The notes beneath the pieces were generated by a model that saw nothing but the letters and a program-made list of their open reading frames with translations, did no database searches and was not told the DNA's origin. Source: an uncultured Eubacterium sp. (GTDB lineage: Bacteria; Bacillota; Clostridia; Lachnospirales; Lachnospiraceae). Taken from it: a DNA stretch of 64,000 nt. Shown here one piece after another: positions 17,870 through 26,864 of the stretch (position 1 is its first letter; each line of letters opens with the position of its first letter). The stretch lies in contig CAKRDZ010000014.1 of NCBI GenBank assembly GCA_934316845.1, positions 11,102 through 75,101 of the forward strand, read 5' to 3'. The position numbers and the translations under genes are program-made.

Positions 17870-19215
17870 AGATGGCGCGTTATGTGATCATTTTGCTGTT
17901 TGCACTTTATACGTTTTACTCTTTCCGGGCATTTGCCGGACATAATAAACAAAAGCAAAACCGTGTCTTTGCTGCGCAGAGAACCCTTACGCTGCTTCTG
18001 CATGCGTTGATGAGTGCGATTTTGATCATGGAAAATAAGAATATTATCTATGTCGGACTGTGGGCGGCAGAATTTGCATTTTATCTTATCTTTATTAAGG
18101 TGTATCAGGCCTGTTATAAAGGTTTGTCAAAACTGGTGCTCAATAATATGATGATGTGTATGATGGTTGGTTTTGTCATTTTGGGAAGACTGGCATCCGA
18201 TTATGCCATTCACCAGATCATACTGGCAACAGCCGCAATGGTGCTTTGCATCTTTGTTCCGCTGATCATAGAAAAATTCCGGATTTTGGAAAAAATGGGA
18301 TGGTATTATGCGGTATTGGGTATCTTGTTTCTGATGCTTGTTTTTGTGATCGGAGTGGAAAAATACGGATCAAGAAACTGGATCAGCGTCGGCGGCATTG
18401 CAATCCAGCCGTCGGAGTTTGTAAAGATATTGTATGTATTTTTTATGGCATCTCTTTTATCGCAGACGACAAAATTCAAGCATATTGTCATTATATCAGC
18501 AGTCGCCGCGGTGCATGTCGTGATCCTGGTGGCAGAAAAGGATCTGGGAGCGGCCTTGATCTATTTTGTGACTTATATTTTTGTATTGTATGTGGCGACG
18601 ACAAAGGTATTGTATCTGGGAGCGGGACTTGCCGGTGGTACGGCCGCTTCGGTCGTGGCGTATCATTTGTTTTCGCATGTGCGGACCCGTGTGCAGGCAT
18701 GGCGTGATCCCTGGGCTGAGATCCGGGGAGGAGGCTATCAGGTGGCGCAGTCTCTGTTTGCCATCGGAACCGGTGGATTTATCGGTATGGGACTTGGAAA
18801 GGGACTGCCGGGAAGTGTGCCGGTTGTGGAAAGTGATTTTGTATTCTCTGCGATTTCGGAGGAACTTGGCGGAGTATTTGCCATCTGCCTGATCATGGTA
18901 TATTTAAGCAGTTACATTATGTTTGTAAATATTGCCATGAAGATGAAAAAACAGTTTTATAAACTGACGGCATTTGGACTTAGTGTGGTATTTATCTTTC
19001 AGGTATTTTTATGTGTCGGCGGTGTTACAAAATTTATTCCGTCCACCGGAGTGACACTTCCTCTTATCAGTTATGGAGGAAGTTCCATTGTGACAACGAT
19101 CATTATATTCAGTGTCATACAAGGTATGTATGTACTAAATGGAAAAGAGGAGGACAGCCTTGAACAGGAAGAGACAGAAAAAGAACCTTCTGGCAGAAAA
19201 TCCAGAAGACGATAA
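17851..19215 (+). CDS. FtsW/RodA/SpoVE-family peptidoglycan polymerase
   Basis: This SEDS-family membrane glycosyltransferase polymerises lipid II into glycan strands. The 454 residues contain about ten hydrophobic helices and the family motifs GSRNWISVGGIAIQPSEF, EKDLGAALIYF and FIPSTGVTLPLISYGGSS. It overlaps the U32 gene by 19 bases and the transpeptidase gene start lies within its 3' end, so these are cotranslated. A SEDS protein paired with a class B PBP is the standard elongation or division synthase. RodA versus FtsW versus SpoVE cannot be separated by eye. Confidence 0.92.
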   Translation: MELFIVEMARYVIILLFALYTFYSFRAFAGHNKQKQNRVFAAQRTLTLLLHALMSAILIMENKNIIYVGLWAAEFAFYLIFIKVYQACYKGLSKLVLNNMMMCMMVGFVILGRLASDYAIHQIILATAAMVLCIFVPLIIEKFRILEKMGWYYAVLGILFLMLVFVIGVEKYGSRNWISVGGIAIQPSEFVKILYVFFMASLLSQTTKFKHIVIISAVAAVHVVILVAEKDLGAALIYFVTYIFVLYVATTKVLYLGAGLAGGTAASVVAYHLFSHVRTRVQAWRDPWAEIRGGGYQVAQSLFAIGTGGFIGMGLGKGLPGSVPVVESDFVFSAISEELGGVFAICLIMVYLSSYIMFVNIAMKMKKQFYKLTAFGLSVVFIFQVFLCVGGVTKFIPSTGVTLPLISYGGSSIVTTIIIFSVIQGMYVLNGKEEDSLEQEETEKEPSGRKSRRR

Positions 19216-20626
19216 GAAAAAGCATAAACGGATGAACCGGGAGATGGCTACGGTTACGTATCTTGTTATGGCTCTGTTTGTTTTCATGGCTGGATATGTG
19301 ATCTGGTTTTTGTCCGGCGATACCGATCGAATATTAAATAACAGTTACAACAAGCGGCAGGATCTGATGGCAGAACGGGTGACCAAAGGAAGCATTCTTT
19401 CCGATAGCGGAGCGGTACTTGCCAAAACACAGAAAACCGGAAGCGGGAATGAAGTAAGAGTATATCCTTATGATGGATTATTTGCGCATGTGGTAGGACG
19501 TGCAACGCATGGAAAGACCGGATTGGAGGCATCGGAAAGTTATACAATGCTGACCTCCGGGATCAACCAGCTGACTGCACTTATCAATGAATTAAAAGGA
19601 AAGAAAAATCCCGGAAATGATGTGGTGACAACACTTAATCTGAAAATGTCACAGACCGCCAGTGATGCGCTGGGAAGCCACCGCGGAGCAGTCGTTGTGA
19701 TGGAACCGGACACGGGAAAGATCCTGTGCATGGTTTCGAAACCGACATACGATCCCAACCGGCTGGAAGCTAATTGGGAAAGACTGACACAGGCTTCTTC
19801 GGACAATTCATCGCTGTACAACCGTGCGACACAGGGATTGTATCCGCCGGGCTCTACCTTTAAATTGTATACATTGCTTGAATATATGCGTGAAAATAAA
19901 GATTTTAGTAAATTTTCGTACCGGTGTACCGGAAAGATCGGAACCGGCGATGGCAGCATCCGTTGTTATGGCAACGAAGTGCATGGAAATGTGAATTTGA
20001 GGCAGGCATTTGCCGAATCCTGTAATGCGGCATTTGCCAAGATTGGAAGTGGATTAAATACAAAATCCTGGACAAAACTATGCGAACAGTTTTATTATAA
20101 TACAACGCTGCCAATCAAAGAACTGGAACAGAAATCTTCTCAGTTTTCCCTTGAAAAGGCATCGACCGGAGATATTATGCAGGCGGCGATCGGACAGGGA
20201 ACGGTGTTGACGACACCGCTCCAAAACAGTTTTCTCGTTTGTGCAGCCCTGAATGACGGGGTATTGATGAAACCGTATCTTGTTGACCACATTCAGAATC
20301 ATGATGGCGAAGTGGTTACACAGAACGAACCGGAACAGGCAAAACAACTGCTGTCTACAGAGGAAGCTGCTGTTTTGAGAAGATATATGCGTGAGACCGT
20401 GACAAGCGGAACGGCGACAGCGCTTTCAAGCAGCAATTATAAGGCTGGCGGAAAGACGGGGTCGGCACAGTATAAGGCCGGTTCCAGTGATTCTCATGCC
20501 TGGTTTGCCGGCTATGCAGCAAAGGGAGAGAAAAAGCTGGTTGTCAGCATTATTGTAGAAGGCGCGGGCACAGGAAGTGCCTATGCTGTCCCGATTGCCA
20601 GAAAGATTTTTGATCAGTATTTCTAA
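19160..20626 (+). CDS. Class B penicillin-binding protein (transpeptidase)
   Basis: This D,D-transpeptidase crosslinks peptidoglycan as partner of the preceding SEDS protein. After a lysine-rich cytoplasmic start there is one membrane anchor (LVMALFVFMAGYVIWFL). The catalytic domain shows STFK in PPGSTFKLYT, SCN in AESCNAAFAKIG and KTG in GGKTGSAQY, so all active-site motifs are intact. I choose TTG 19160 with GAGGAGG at 19147-19153; the in-frame ATG at 19139 lies upstream of that ribosome site. The N-terminal non-catalytic domain is short, as in PbpA-type proteins. Length 488. Confidence 0.92.
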   Translation: MNRKRQKKNLLAENPEDDKKKHKRMNREMATVTYLVMALFVFMAGYVIWFLSGDTDRILNNSYNKRQDLMAERVTKGSILSDSGAVLAKTQKTGSGNEVRVYPYDGLFAHVVGRATHGKTGLEASESYTMLTSGINQLTALINELKGKKNPGNDVVTTLNLKMSQTASDALGSHRGAVVVMEPDTGKILCMVSKPTYDPNRLEANWERLTQASSDNSSLYNRATQGLYPPGSTFKLYTLLEYMRENKDFSKFSYRCTGKIGTGDGSIRCYGNEVHGNVNLRQAFAESCNAAFAKIGSGLNTKSWTKLCEQFYYNTTLPIKELEQKSSQFSLEKASTGDIMQAAIGQGTVLTTPLQNSFLVCAALNDGVLMKPYLVDHIQNHDGEVVTQNEPEQAKQLLSTEEAAVLRRYMRETVTSGTATALSSSNYKAGGKTGSAQYKAGSSDSHAWFAGYAAKGEKKLVVSIIVEGAGTGSAYAVPIARKIFDQYF

Positions 20627-20651
20627 TCTTTAGAAATGGAGGCAGGACAAT

Positions 20652-21989
20652 ATGAAAAAATGGATTTCCAAGATACTTTTATTCTGCGTGGTACTTGTTC
20701 TGGCAGGAGGCATCCCGGAACGACAGACCAAAGCAGCAGAAGAATATACGTATTATCTTACCTTTAACCAGATATATCAATATGAAATTACAAAAGAACA
20801 GTTTCAACGTCTGCGGGGAAACTGGGATTCTCTGACACCGGAAGAGGTTTTGGAGGTTGCCGGAAAAATAGTACCGCAAGAAAAAATTCCGTCCTCTGTT
20901 ACCAATATTGGTATTCGTGCAGTACCGAAAAGCAGTGCAGAAGGGGAGATTCCCGTATATCCATCCGAGAAAGAAGAGGATTTTGTGACAGACAATGACT
21001 TCATTATTTCACAGGGAGTTCTTTTGCAGTATCAGGGATCGGAAGAAACCGTAATCATTCCGGATACGGTTACGACCATTTATCAGGGGGCATTTATGCA
21101 TAATGCTGCGGTAAAAAAGGTGATCATCCCCTCTGGCGTAAAAAAGATTTCCAATGCCAGTTTTTGCCAATGCCCGAATCTGCAGTTTATTGTCTGTGCG
21201 GGAAAAGCAGAGTCGGTTGGAAACTATATGGTTTATCAATGCGGTTCGCTTGTAAATATGGTTGCACCGAAAAGATCAAAAGAGTATGCGTATGCAAAAG
21301 AGCATGATATTCCGGTAGTAACAAGTGAAAAACCGGCATTGGAGGCGAAAACGCTTCCCCTGCTCAAAGGAGATAAAAAGACGGTAAGATTGTATAATGC
21401 GATGGGAACCATTCTTTGGAAATCGTCTGCGCCTGCTGTGATATCTGTCGATGGCAAAGGAAAACTGCTGGCAAAAAAGGCGGGAAAAGCCAAAATAACG
21501 GCGCAGTTTGGCACAAAGAAATATACCCTCACGGTGCAGGTTCAGACAAAGTCAGAAGTCAAAAGGGTTGACCAGGTTATAAAAACCGTAATTAAAAAGG
21601 GGATGACTGCACGCGAAAAAGTAAAAGCCGTACACAACTGGCTGATCCGCAATGTCAGGTACGACTATGACAACTATCTGCGTGGTACGGTTCCGAAGGT
21701 GTCTCATACTTCGAAAGGGGCGCTGGTGCGCGGCATGGCTGTATGCGATGGGTACTCAAAGGCATTTATGAGGATCATGAAAAAAATAAAGATCCCATGT
21801 AAGATGATTGCCGGTGTGTCAGAGGGCGGCGGCCATGCATGGAATCTTGTTAAGATTGAAGGAAAGTGGCTTCATGTAGATGTCACATTTGACGACCCTA
21901 TTGTAAATGAAAAAAATACAAATACAAGGCCACGATACACTTATTTTCTAAAGACGGATGCACAGATGAGGAAAGACCATGCCTGGTGA
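20652..21989 (+). CDS. Secreted protein with leucine-rich, Ig-like and transglutaminase-like domains
   Basis: An export signal (residues 1-29) is followed by a BspA-type leucine-rich segment (TVTTIYQGAFMHNAAVKKVII), a short BIG2/Ig-like stretch (SSAPAVISVDGKGKLLAKKAG) and a C-terminal transglutaminase-like domain. That domain has Cys in AVCDGYSKAF, His in GGGHAWNLVKI and Asp in HVDVTFDDP, the complete triad. Such proteins probably act at the cell surface on cell-wall or peptide amides; the substrate is unknown. It follows the PBP by 25 bases and may be cotranscribed. Its stop codon directly abuts the stop codon of the opposite-strand AraC gene with no base between them. Confidence 0.85.
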   Translation: MKKWISKILLFCVVLVLAGGIPERQTKAAEEYTYYLTFNQIYQYEITKEQFQRLRGNWDSLTPEEVLEVAGKIVPQEKIPSSVTNIGIRAVPKSSAEGEIPVYPSEKEEDFVTDNDFIISQGVLLQYQGSEETVIIPDTVTTIYQGAFMHNAAVKKVIIPSGVKKISNASFCQCPNLQFIVCAGKAESVGNYMVYQCGSLVNMVAPKRSKEYAYAKEHDIPVVTSEKPALEAKTLPLLKGDKKTVRLYNAMGTILWKSSAPAVISVDGKGKLLAKKAGKAKITAQFGTKKYTLTVQVQTKSEVKRVDQVIKTVIKKGMTAREKVKAVHNWLIRNVRYDYDNYLRGTVPKVSHTSKGALVRGMAVCDGYSKAFMRIMKKIKIPCKMIAGVSEGGGHAWNLVKIEGKWLHVDVTFDDPIVNEKNTNTRPRYTYFLKTDAQMRKDHAW

Positions 21990-22850
21990 TCATCTGCAAT
22001 AATGTGCAAAATCTTTTGGAGACATATTTTCACTCTTTAGGAAAGCCCGGTAAAAGGTAGAGTAATCACTAAAGCCGGTTTCCTGATAAACCTTCGACGG
22101 AAGAGCGCCGGAGGTTATTTTTTGCTTTGCCATACTGATTCTCTTTAAAAGGATATAATTATGTATCGTAAGAGATGTCTGCTTTTTAAACAACTTTGTC
22201 ATCGTAAACTTGTTGATGTAAAAACGGGCAGACAGGTCTTCCAATGAGAGCGGGCTGGCATAATTATCATTGATATAAGCAAGGATTTTATCAATGACCG
22301 GATTGACATGAGTTACTTTTTTGGGCCCCATATCCATAAAAATATGTTTGTTGATCAGTGTCACAAGTTTTGTAATGCCGGAACGGTTCATCATCTCTTT
22401 TTCAAAAATTTCCTGATTTTTATTTTTGTAAATCGCAAACATTGCTTCATAAATCTGTTCATAATCCGACTCATCTGCAATATGAAAATGAAAACGTTTT
22501 TCTTCCATTGCCATCTGAAGCGGTTTTAGCAGCGAGTGTTCGTTAAACTGAAATGATTTCAGGCATGGCTCTGAAATATACATATAAATACGGTCATAAA
22601 TCTGATCCGGGTTTTCCGGTAAAAGCTGATGGATCGTAAAAGGCGGGATCACAATAATGTCTCCCCGCCGCACGTTGTAAATTTTATCTTCAATGGCAAG
22701 TTTCACAGAACCGGTGCGGAAGATATAGATTTCATAAAAATTGTGCGTGTGGGCTGGTATATCCGGAAAATGGTCGTTGGTTGTCTTGGTAGCCTCGTAA
22801 TAATAATCCCCGGCAAGAGGCCGTTCAGATTCTCTCAGTATATAGCGCAT
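21990..22850 (-). CDS. AraC-family transcriptional regulator with cupin sensor domain
   Basis: The N-terminal 120 residues resemble the AraC-type cupin ligand-binding domain (HTHNFYEIYIFRTGSVKL with the His cluster; GDIIVIPPFTIHQL). The C-terminal 100 residues are two helix-turn-helix motifs, ending FSDYSTFYRAFLKSENMSPKDF, the family signature. Length 286. This type usually responds to a sugar or related small molecule and controls neighbouring catabolic genes, but no obvious target lies next to it. A consensus promoter lies 50 bases upstream on the minus strand. Confidence 0.9.
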   Translation of the reverse strand: MRYILRESERPLAGDYYYEATKTTNDHFPDIPAHTHNFYEIYIFRTGSVKLAIEDKIYNVRRGDIIVIPPFTIHQLLPENPDQIYDRIYMYISEPCLKSFQFNEHSLLKPLQMAMEEKRFHFHIADESDYEQIYEAMFAIYKNKNQEIFEKEMMNRSGITKLVTLINKHIFMDMGPKKVTHVNPVIDKILAYINDNYASPLSLEDLSARFYINKFTMTKLFKKQTSLTIHNYILLKRISMAKQKITSGALPSKVYQETGFSDYSTFYRAFLKSENMSPKDFAHYCR

Positions 22851-22899
22851 GGGTTTCCTCCAATTTCATTTTTGCAGTGCAGCCATAAATTATAATGCG

Positions 22900-22928
22900 A
22901 TTATAAAAAAAGCATTGCGAAATGTCAA
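22900..22928 (-). promoter_or_regulatory. Consensus promoter of the AraC-family gene
   Basis: On the minus strand TTGACA (22928-22923), a 17-base spacer and TATAAT (22905-22900) form a perfect sigma-A promoter, giving a leader of roughly 45 bases before the ATG at 22850. Confidence 0.8.
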
Positions 22929-23086
22929 TAGTTTGCAATAAAACAATATAAAACAGACAATATCTGCAATATAGAAATGTAAATATGCAAACACCAAAAG
23001 ATAAATGACAAATGGTGGTCAAGAAATGCAATGTAAAAAGTGCAATTTGAGACAAAAAATTTCTTAAAAAAAGTTTAGAAAAGGTA

Positions 23087-23115
23087 TTGACAAAATAGAT
23101 GGCGGATGGTAAGAT
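23087..23115 (+). promoter_or_regulatory. Promoter of tRNA-Leu
   Basis: TTGACA at 23087-23092, a 17-base spacer and TAAGAT at 23110-23115. The tRNA begins 33 bases later. The rest of the 22929-23086 interval is AT-rich and shows no gene. Confidence 0.75.
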
Positions 23116-23147
23116 ATTGATTGTTGTGAGGCAAACATTTCACACAT

Positions 23148-23230
23148 GCGGATGTGGCGGAATGGCAGACGCACAAGACTCAAAATCTTGCGGGGGTGAC
23201 CTCGTGTGGGTTCAAGTCCCACCATCCGCA
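23148..23230 (+). tRNA. tRNA-Leu (anticodon CAA)
   Basis: The 83-base sequence folds as a class II tRNA with a long variable arm. The acceptor stem is GCGGATG with CATCCGC. The anticodon stem CAAGA/TCTTG encloses the loop CTCAAAA, giving anticodon CAA for UUG codons. The T arm has the GTTCAAG loop sequence. The 3' CCA is not encoded. It is a single tRNA with its own promoter and terminator. Confidence 0.95.
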
Positions 23231-23232
23231 CG

Positions 23233-23270
23233 AAAAAAGAACTTTGGTAGTGAGCCAAGGTTCTTTTTTT
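23233..23270 (+). terminator. Bidirectional terminator between tRNA-Leu and arcC
   Basis: GAACTTTGG (23239-23247) pairs with CCAAGGTTC (23255-23263) with one G-U pair. It is flanked by an A run on the left and TTTTTTT on the right, so it can stop both the tRNA and the converging carbamate kinase transcript. Confidence 0.85.
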
Positions 23271-23301
23271 CTGCATAACTTTACTGTTGCTTTTGAAATA
23301 T

Positions 23302-24219
23302 TTATTTGGTAATGCGTGTGCCGCGGCGTCCGCGGATGAGATGATAGGCATCGTCAAGGTTTCCAATGATTGCTGTACGTTCTTCGCCGGAAGTGACGAA
23401 GGATACGCAGGCATCTATTTTTGGAAGTGTCGTAATTTCATCAAAATGTCCTTCATCCATCAATTGGATTGCTTCTTCCGAGGTCAGGGTATCAATTAGT
23501 TTCCCGTCGGCTTCCATCTGGTCACGGGCGGTCAGAATCAAGAGAGTAGAAGCGTCTAACATATCCGCAAGTTTGGCTGCGGTGTAATCTTTTTCGATAA
23601 CGGCACTTGCTCCCTTTAATTTCGTGCCCTGTTCCATAACCGGAATACCGCCGCCTCCGGCAGCAATTACGATCTGACCGGCATCGACAAGCGCTTTTAC
23701 GGCATCAATCTCATAAATATCGACCGGACGCGGAGAAGCGATGATACGGCGGTAAGAACCATTTTCTTCTACAACGTGGTTCCCTTTTTCTTCTTCTGCC
23801 TCAGCCTCTTCGGCAGTCATATAGCGGCCAATCACTTTGGTAGGGTGGTTGAATGCTTTGTCAAAAGGATCTACGCGTACCTGGGTGATGATGGTTGAAA
23901 CCGGCTTAAAAATACCGCGGTTCAAAAGTTCTGAACGGACGGCATTCTGCAGGTCGTAGCCGATGTATCCCTGGCTCATGGCGCCACACAGTGACATAGG
24001 CGCTACTGTGTAACGTTTGTCCAGTCGTGCAAATTCGGTCATGGCTGTCTGGATCATGCCGACCTGCGGGCCATTGCTGTGTGTGATAACGATCTCATAT
24101 TTTGCTTCCACCAGATCCGCGATGGCTTCTGCCGCCTTTTTTACATTTTTCTGCTGCTCCGGAAAGGTCTCTCCAAAAGCATTTCTTCCAAGAGCGACAA
24201 CAATTCTATTATTTTTCAT
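23302..24219 (-). CDS. arcC: Carbamate kinase
   Basis: This enzyme transfers phosphate between carbamoyl phosphate and ADP, yielding ATP in arginine or purine/allantoin breakdown. The start is the ATG at 24219 (305 residues), preceded by GGGAGG. Family motifs are ALGRNAFG near the start, THSNGPQVG, the DKAFNHPTKVIGRYM loop, GGGGIPV and KDYTAAKLADMLDA. It stands alone with no arcA or arcB beside it. A TTGATT-17-TATAAT promoter lies at 24290-24262 on the minus strand. Confidence 0.95.
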   Translation of the reverse strand: MKNNRIVVALGRNAFGETFPEQQKNVKKAAEAIADLVEAKYEIVITHSNGPQVGMIQTAMTEFARLDKRYTVAPMSLCGAMSQGYIGYDLQNAVRSELLNRGIFKPVSTIITQVRVDPFDKAFNHPTKVIGRYMTAEEAEAEEEKGNHVVEENGSYRRIIASPRPVDIYEIDAVKALVDAGQIVIAAGGGGIPVMEQGTKLKGASAVIEKDYTAAKLADMLDASTLLILTARDQMEADGKLIDTLTSEEAIQLMDEGHFDEITTLPKIDACVSFVTSGEERTAIIGNLDDAYHLIRGRRGTRITK

Positions 24220-24261
24220 GTGGGTTTCCTCCCTTGTTAATATGTACAATCTTAGACTATC

Positions 24262-24290
24262 ATTATAGCAAATCTGCGAACAATAATCAA
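24262..24290 (-). promoter_or_regulatory. Promoter of arcC
   Basis: Minus-strand TTGATT (24290-24285), a 17-base spacer and TATAAT (24267-24262), with a leader of about 35 bases to the start codon. Confidence 0.7.
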
Positions 24291-24313
24291 CAAGAAGAAA
24301 GACAAAAAAGAAG

Positions 24314-24342
24314 TTGAAAAAAAAGGATAGGTGAGTTATACT
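24314..24342 (+). promoter_or_regulatory. Promoter of the beta-CASP hydrolase gene
   Basis: TTGAAA at 24314-24319, a 17-base spacer and TATACT at 24337-24342. It is divergent from the arcC promoter. Confidence 0.65.
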
Positions 24343-24452
24343 ATTAGTAACATTTGATGAGTTTCGAAAATACATTATGGGGTAAGATAAAAATCCTTTC
24401 GGATGGAGAATCACGAATCCGGGATGCGAAAAAAGTAAAGGAGGGGGTAGCG

Positions 24453-26057
24453 ATGAAACTAGAATTTCTTGGGGCTGCTCACGAAGTGACAGGAAGTTGT
24501 CATTATCTTGAAATAGGCGGTAAACGCCTTTGCGTAGACATTGGTATGGAACAGGGCAGAGATCTGTTTGAAAATCAGGAGATTCCTGTCAATGCGGCAG
24601 AGATTGATTACATACTGCTTACCCATGCACATATTGATCATACCGGCCTTTTGCCGATGCTTTATGCCAATGGATTCCGCGGTCAGGTGTTTGCTACCAA
24701 AGCGACAGTGGATCTCAGTACGATCATGCTGCGTGACAGTGCACATATCCAGCAGTTTGAGGCAGAATGGAGAAACCGGAAAGCAAAACGTTCCGGCGGT
24801 GAACCTTATGTACCGCTGTATACGATGGAAGATGCACTTGCGGCGGTAAGGCTTCTGATTCCGTGTGATTATGATAAGAAAATTAAATTGTGTGATGAGA
24901 TCACGGTCCGGTTTACGGATGTCGGACATCTGCTTGGATCTTCTTCGATTGAAGTGTTTGCTACCGAAGACGGAGAATCCAGAACAATTGTATTTTCCGG
25001 GGATCTCGGAAATGTTAATAAGCCGATCCTGCGGGATCCGATTCCGACGCACAGTGCGGATTATGTAGTTATGGAGTCTACGTATGGAGACAGGTATCAC
25101 GGGGATACACCGGATTATGTTTCCGAACTGGCTGAGATCATTGAGCGGACATTTGCCCGCGGTGGAAATGTCGTGATTCCTGCGTTTGCCGTAGGAAGAA
25201 CACAGGAACTTCTGTATTTCATCCGCCAGATCAAAGAACAGGAACTGATTACAACAAATCCAAATTTTGAAGTATATGTAGATAGTCCTCTTGCTGTAGA
25301 GGCGACGAGTATTTTCGGAAAAAATGTAAAAGAATGTTTTGATGAGGAAGCAAAGGCTCTGGTAGAAGAGGGAATCAATCCGCTGAGTTTTAAAGGACTG
25401 AAACTTTCCATTACCAGTGATGACAGTAAGGAGATCAATTTTGATCCAAACCCGAAAGTCATCATTTCCGCATCGGGTATGTGTGAAGCCGGAAGAATCC
25501 GTCATCATTTGAAACATAATTTATGGAGAGAAGACAGTACGATCGTTTTTGTGGGATATCAATCGGTCGGAACTCTTGGCCGTTCCCTGTTAGAGGGCGC
25601 GACAAATGTAAAATTGTTTGGTGAGCCTGTGGAAGTACGGGCGGAAATCGTAAAGATATCCGGTATCAGCGGACATGCGGATAAAAAAGGTTTGATCCAC
25701 TGGGTGACTGGTTTTGATGAAAAACAGCCAAAGCGTGTCTTTGTGGTACATGGAGAAGATCAGGTATGCGACAGTTTTGCACAGTGCCTGGAAAAAGAAC
25801 ATGGTCTGCCGGCGACAGCGCCTTACAGTGGTACGATATTTAATCTTATCACGGGCGAGTTTGAGTACATCGCAGAACCGGTTTATGTAAAGAAAAAAGA
25901 GGGAGCAAAAAAACGTGCGATGGATGTATTTGGACGTCTGCTCCTGGCTGGCGAACGTTTGATGGCTGTTATTCGGAAGAACGAAGGCCTCAGCAACAAA
26001 GAGACAGCCAAATTTACCGATCAGATCAACGCACTCTGCGACAAGTGGGATCGGTAG
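24453..26057 (+). CDS. Metallo-beta-lactamase / beta-CASP RNase-like hydrolase
   Basis: This is a predicted zinc-dependent RNA endonuclease of the CPSF/Ysh1-like group. The start is ATG 24453 behind AGGAGGGGG (534 residues). The metallo-beta-lactamase motif HAHIDHTGLLP is near residue 60, further metal ligands lie in DVGHLLGSSS and FSGDLGN, the beta-CASP insertion begins around DYVVMESTYGD, and the C-terminal ISGHADKKGL and FVVHGE motifs supply the last histidines. The C-terminal 80 residues after the RMK-type motif are of unknown function. The in-frame upstream ATG at 24354 is not supported by a ribosome site. Confidence 0.9.
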   Translation: MKLEFLGAAHEVTGSCHYLEIGGKRLCVDIGMEQGRDLFENQEIPVNAAEIDYILLTHAHIDHTGLLPMLYANGFRGQVFATKATVDLSTIMLRDSAHIQQFEAEWRNRKAKRSGGEPYVPLYTMEDALAAVRLLIPCDYDKKIKLCDEITVRFTDVGHLLGSSSIEVFATEDGESRTIVFSGDLGNVNKPILRDPIPTHSADYVVMESTYGDRYHGDTPDYVSELAEIIERTFARGGNVVIPAFAVGRTQELLYFIRQIKEQELITTNPNFEVYVDSPLAVEATSIFGKNVKECFDEEAKALVEEGINPLSFKGLKLSITSDDSKEINFDPNPKVIISASGMCEAGRIRHHLKHNLWREDSTIVFVGYQSVGTLGRSLLEGATNVKLFGEPVEVRAEIVKISGISGHADKKGLIHWVTGFDEKQPKRVFVVHGEDQVCDSFAQCLEKEHGLPATAPYSGTIFNLITGEFEYIAEPVYVKKKEGAKKRAMDVFGRLLLAGERLMAVIRKNEGLSNKETAKFTDQINALCDKWDR

Positions 26058-26074
26058 CAGCATTGAAATTATGT

Positions 26075-26145
26075 GATATCCCAGGGGTCAGGTGGAAATT
26101 GTCTGCATTAAAGATGAAGAGTTTCCACCTAGGGATCCCAGTATC
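26075..26145 (+). other. Imperfect hairpin in the leader of the transaldolase gene
   Basis: AGGTGGAAA (26090-26098) pairs exactly with TTTCCACCT (26122-26130) around a 23-base loop, and flanking TGATA (26075-26079) pairs with TATCA across an asymmetric internal loop. No T-run follows, so it is not a simple terminator. It lies 40 bases ahead of the transaldolase ribosome site and could stabilise or control that transcript. Confidence 0.5.
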
Positions 26146-26184
26146 ATATGATATAAATATTTAACTTTCAGGAGGGTATTAAAC

Positions 26185-26844
26185 ATGAAATTTTTTGTAG
26201 ACACAGCAAAAATTGAAGACATCAAAAAGGCAAATGATATGGGAGTGATCTGTGGTGTAACAACAAACCCATCTTTGATCGCCAAAGAGGGCGGAAGAAG
26301 CCAGGAAGATGTATTGAAAGAGATCGCATCGATCGTTGACGGACCGATCAGCGGTGAAGTAAAAGCGACAACTGTAGATGCAGAAGGCATGATCGCAGAA
26401 GGAAGAGAAATCGCAAAACTTCATGAAAATATGGTAGTTAAGATCCCGATGACAGTAGAAGGACTGAAAGCTACAAAAGTATTGGCAAGCGAAGGTATTG
26501 CTGTCAATGTAACATTGATCTTTACAGCAAATCAGGCACTTCTTGCAGCACGCGCAGGAGCTGCTTATGTATCTCCTTTCTTGGGACGTCTGGATGATAT
26601 TTCACAGCCGGGAATCGACTTGATCGAATCCATCGCTGCTATTTTTGCAAACTATCCGGAAATCGATACAGAGATCATCGCAGCAAGTGTACGTAATCCA
26701 ATTCACGTTACAGACTGTGCATTGGCTGGTGCAGATATTGCAACTGTTCCATATGGTGTTATCGAGCAGATGACAAAACATCCATTGACCGATCAGGGTA
26801 TTGCAAAATTCCAGGCAGATTATAAAGCTGTATTTGGTGAATAA
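26185..26844 (+). CDS. Transaldolase, small TalC-type
   Basis: This enzyme transfers a dihydroxyacetone unit between sugar phosphates in the non-oxidative pentose phosphate pathway. The 219 residues start MKFFVDTAK, the family opening. The Schiff-base lysine is in VVKIPMT, and [18 protein letters not shown] is closer to Bacillus-type transaldolases than to fructose-6-phosphate aldolase. A strong AGGAGG precedes the ATG. It sits 20 bases ahead of the split transketolase, so the three genes form a pentose phosphate operon. Confidence 0.92.
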   Translation: MKFFVDTAKIEDIKKANDMGVICGVTTNPSLIAKEGGRSQEDVLKEIASIVDGPISGEVKATTVDAEGMIAEGREIAKLHENMVVKIPMTVEGLKATKVLASEGIAVNVTLIFTANQALLAARAGAAYVSPFLGRLDDISQPGIDLIESIAAIFANYPEIDTEIIAASVRNPIHVTDCALAGADIATVPYGVIEQMTKHPLTDQGIAKFQADYKAVFGE

Positions 26845-26864
26845 AACTAAAAGGAGATAGGTGT

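Noticed and set aside
24459..25517. Long reverse-strand frame opposite the beta-CASP hydrolase
   Set aside because: Its composition is typical of a shadow frame and the forward gene has intact metal-binding motifs.
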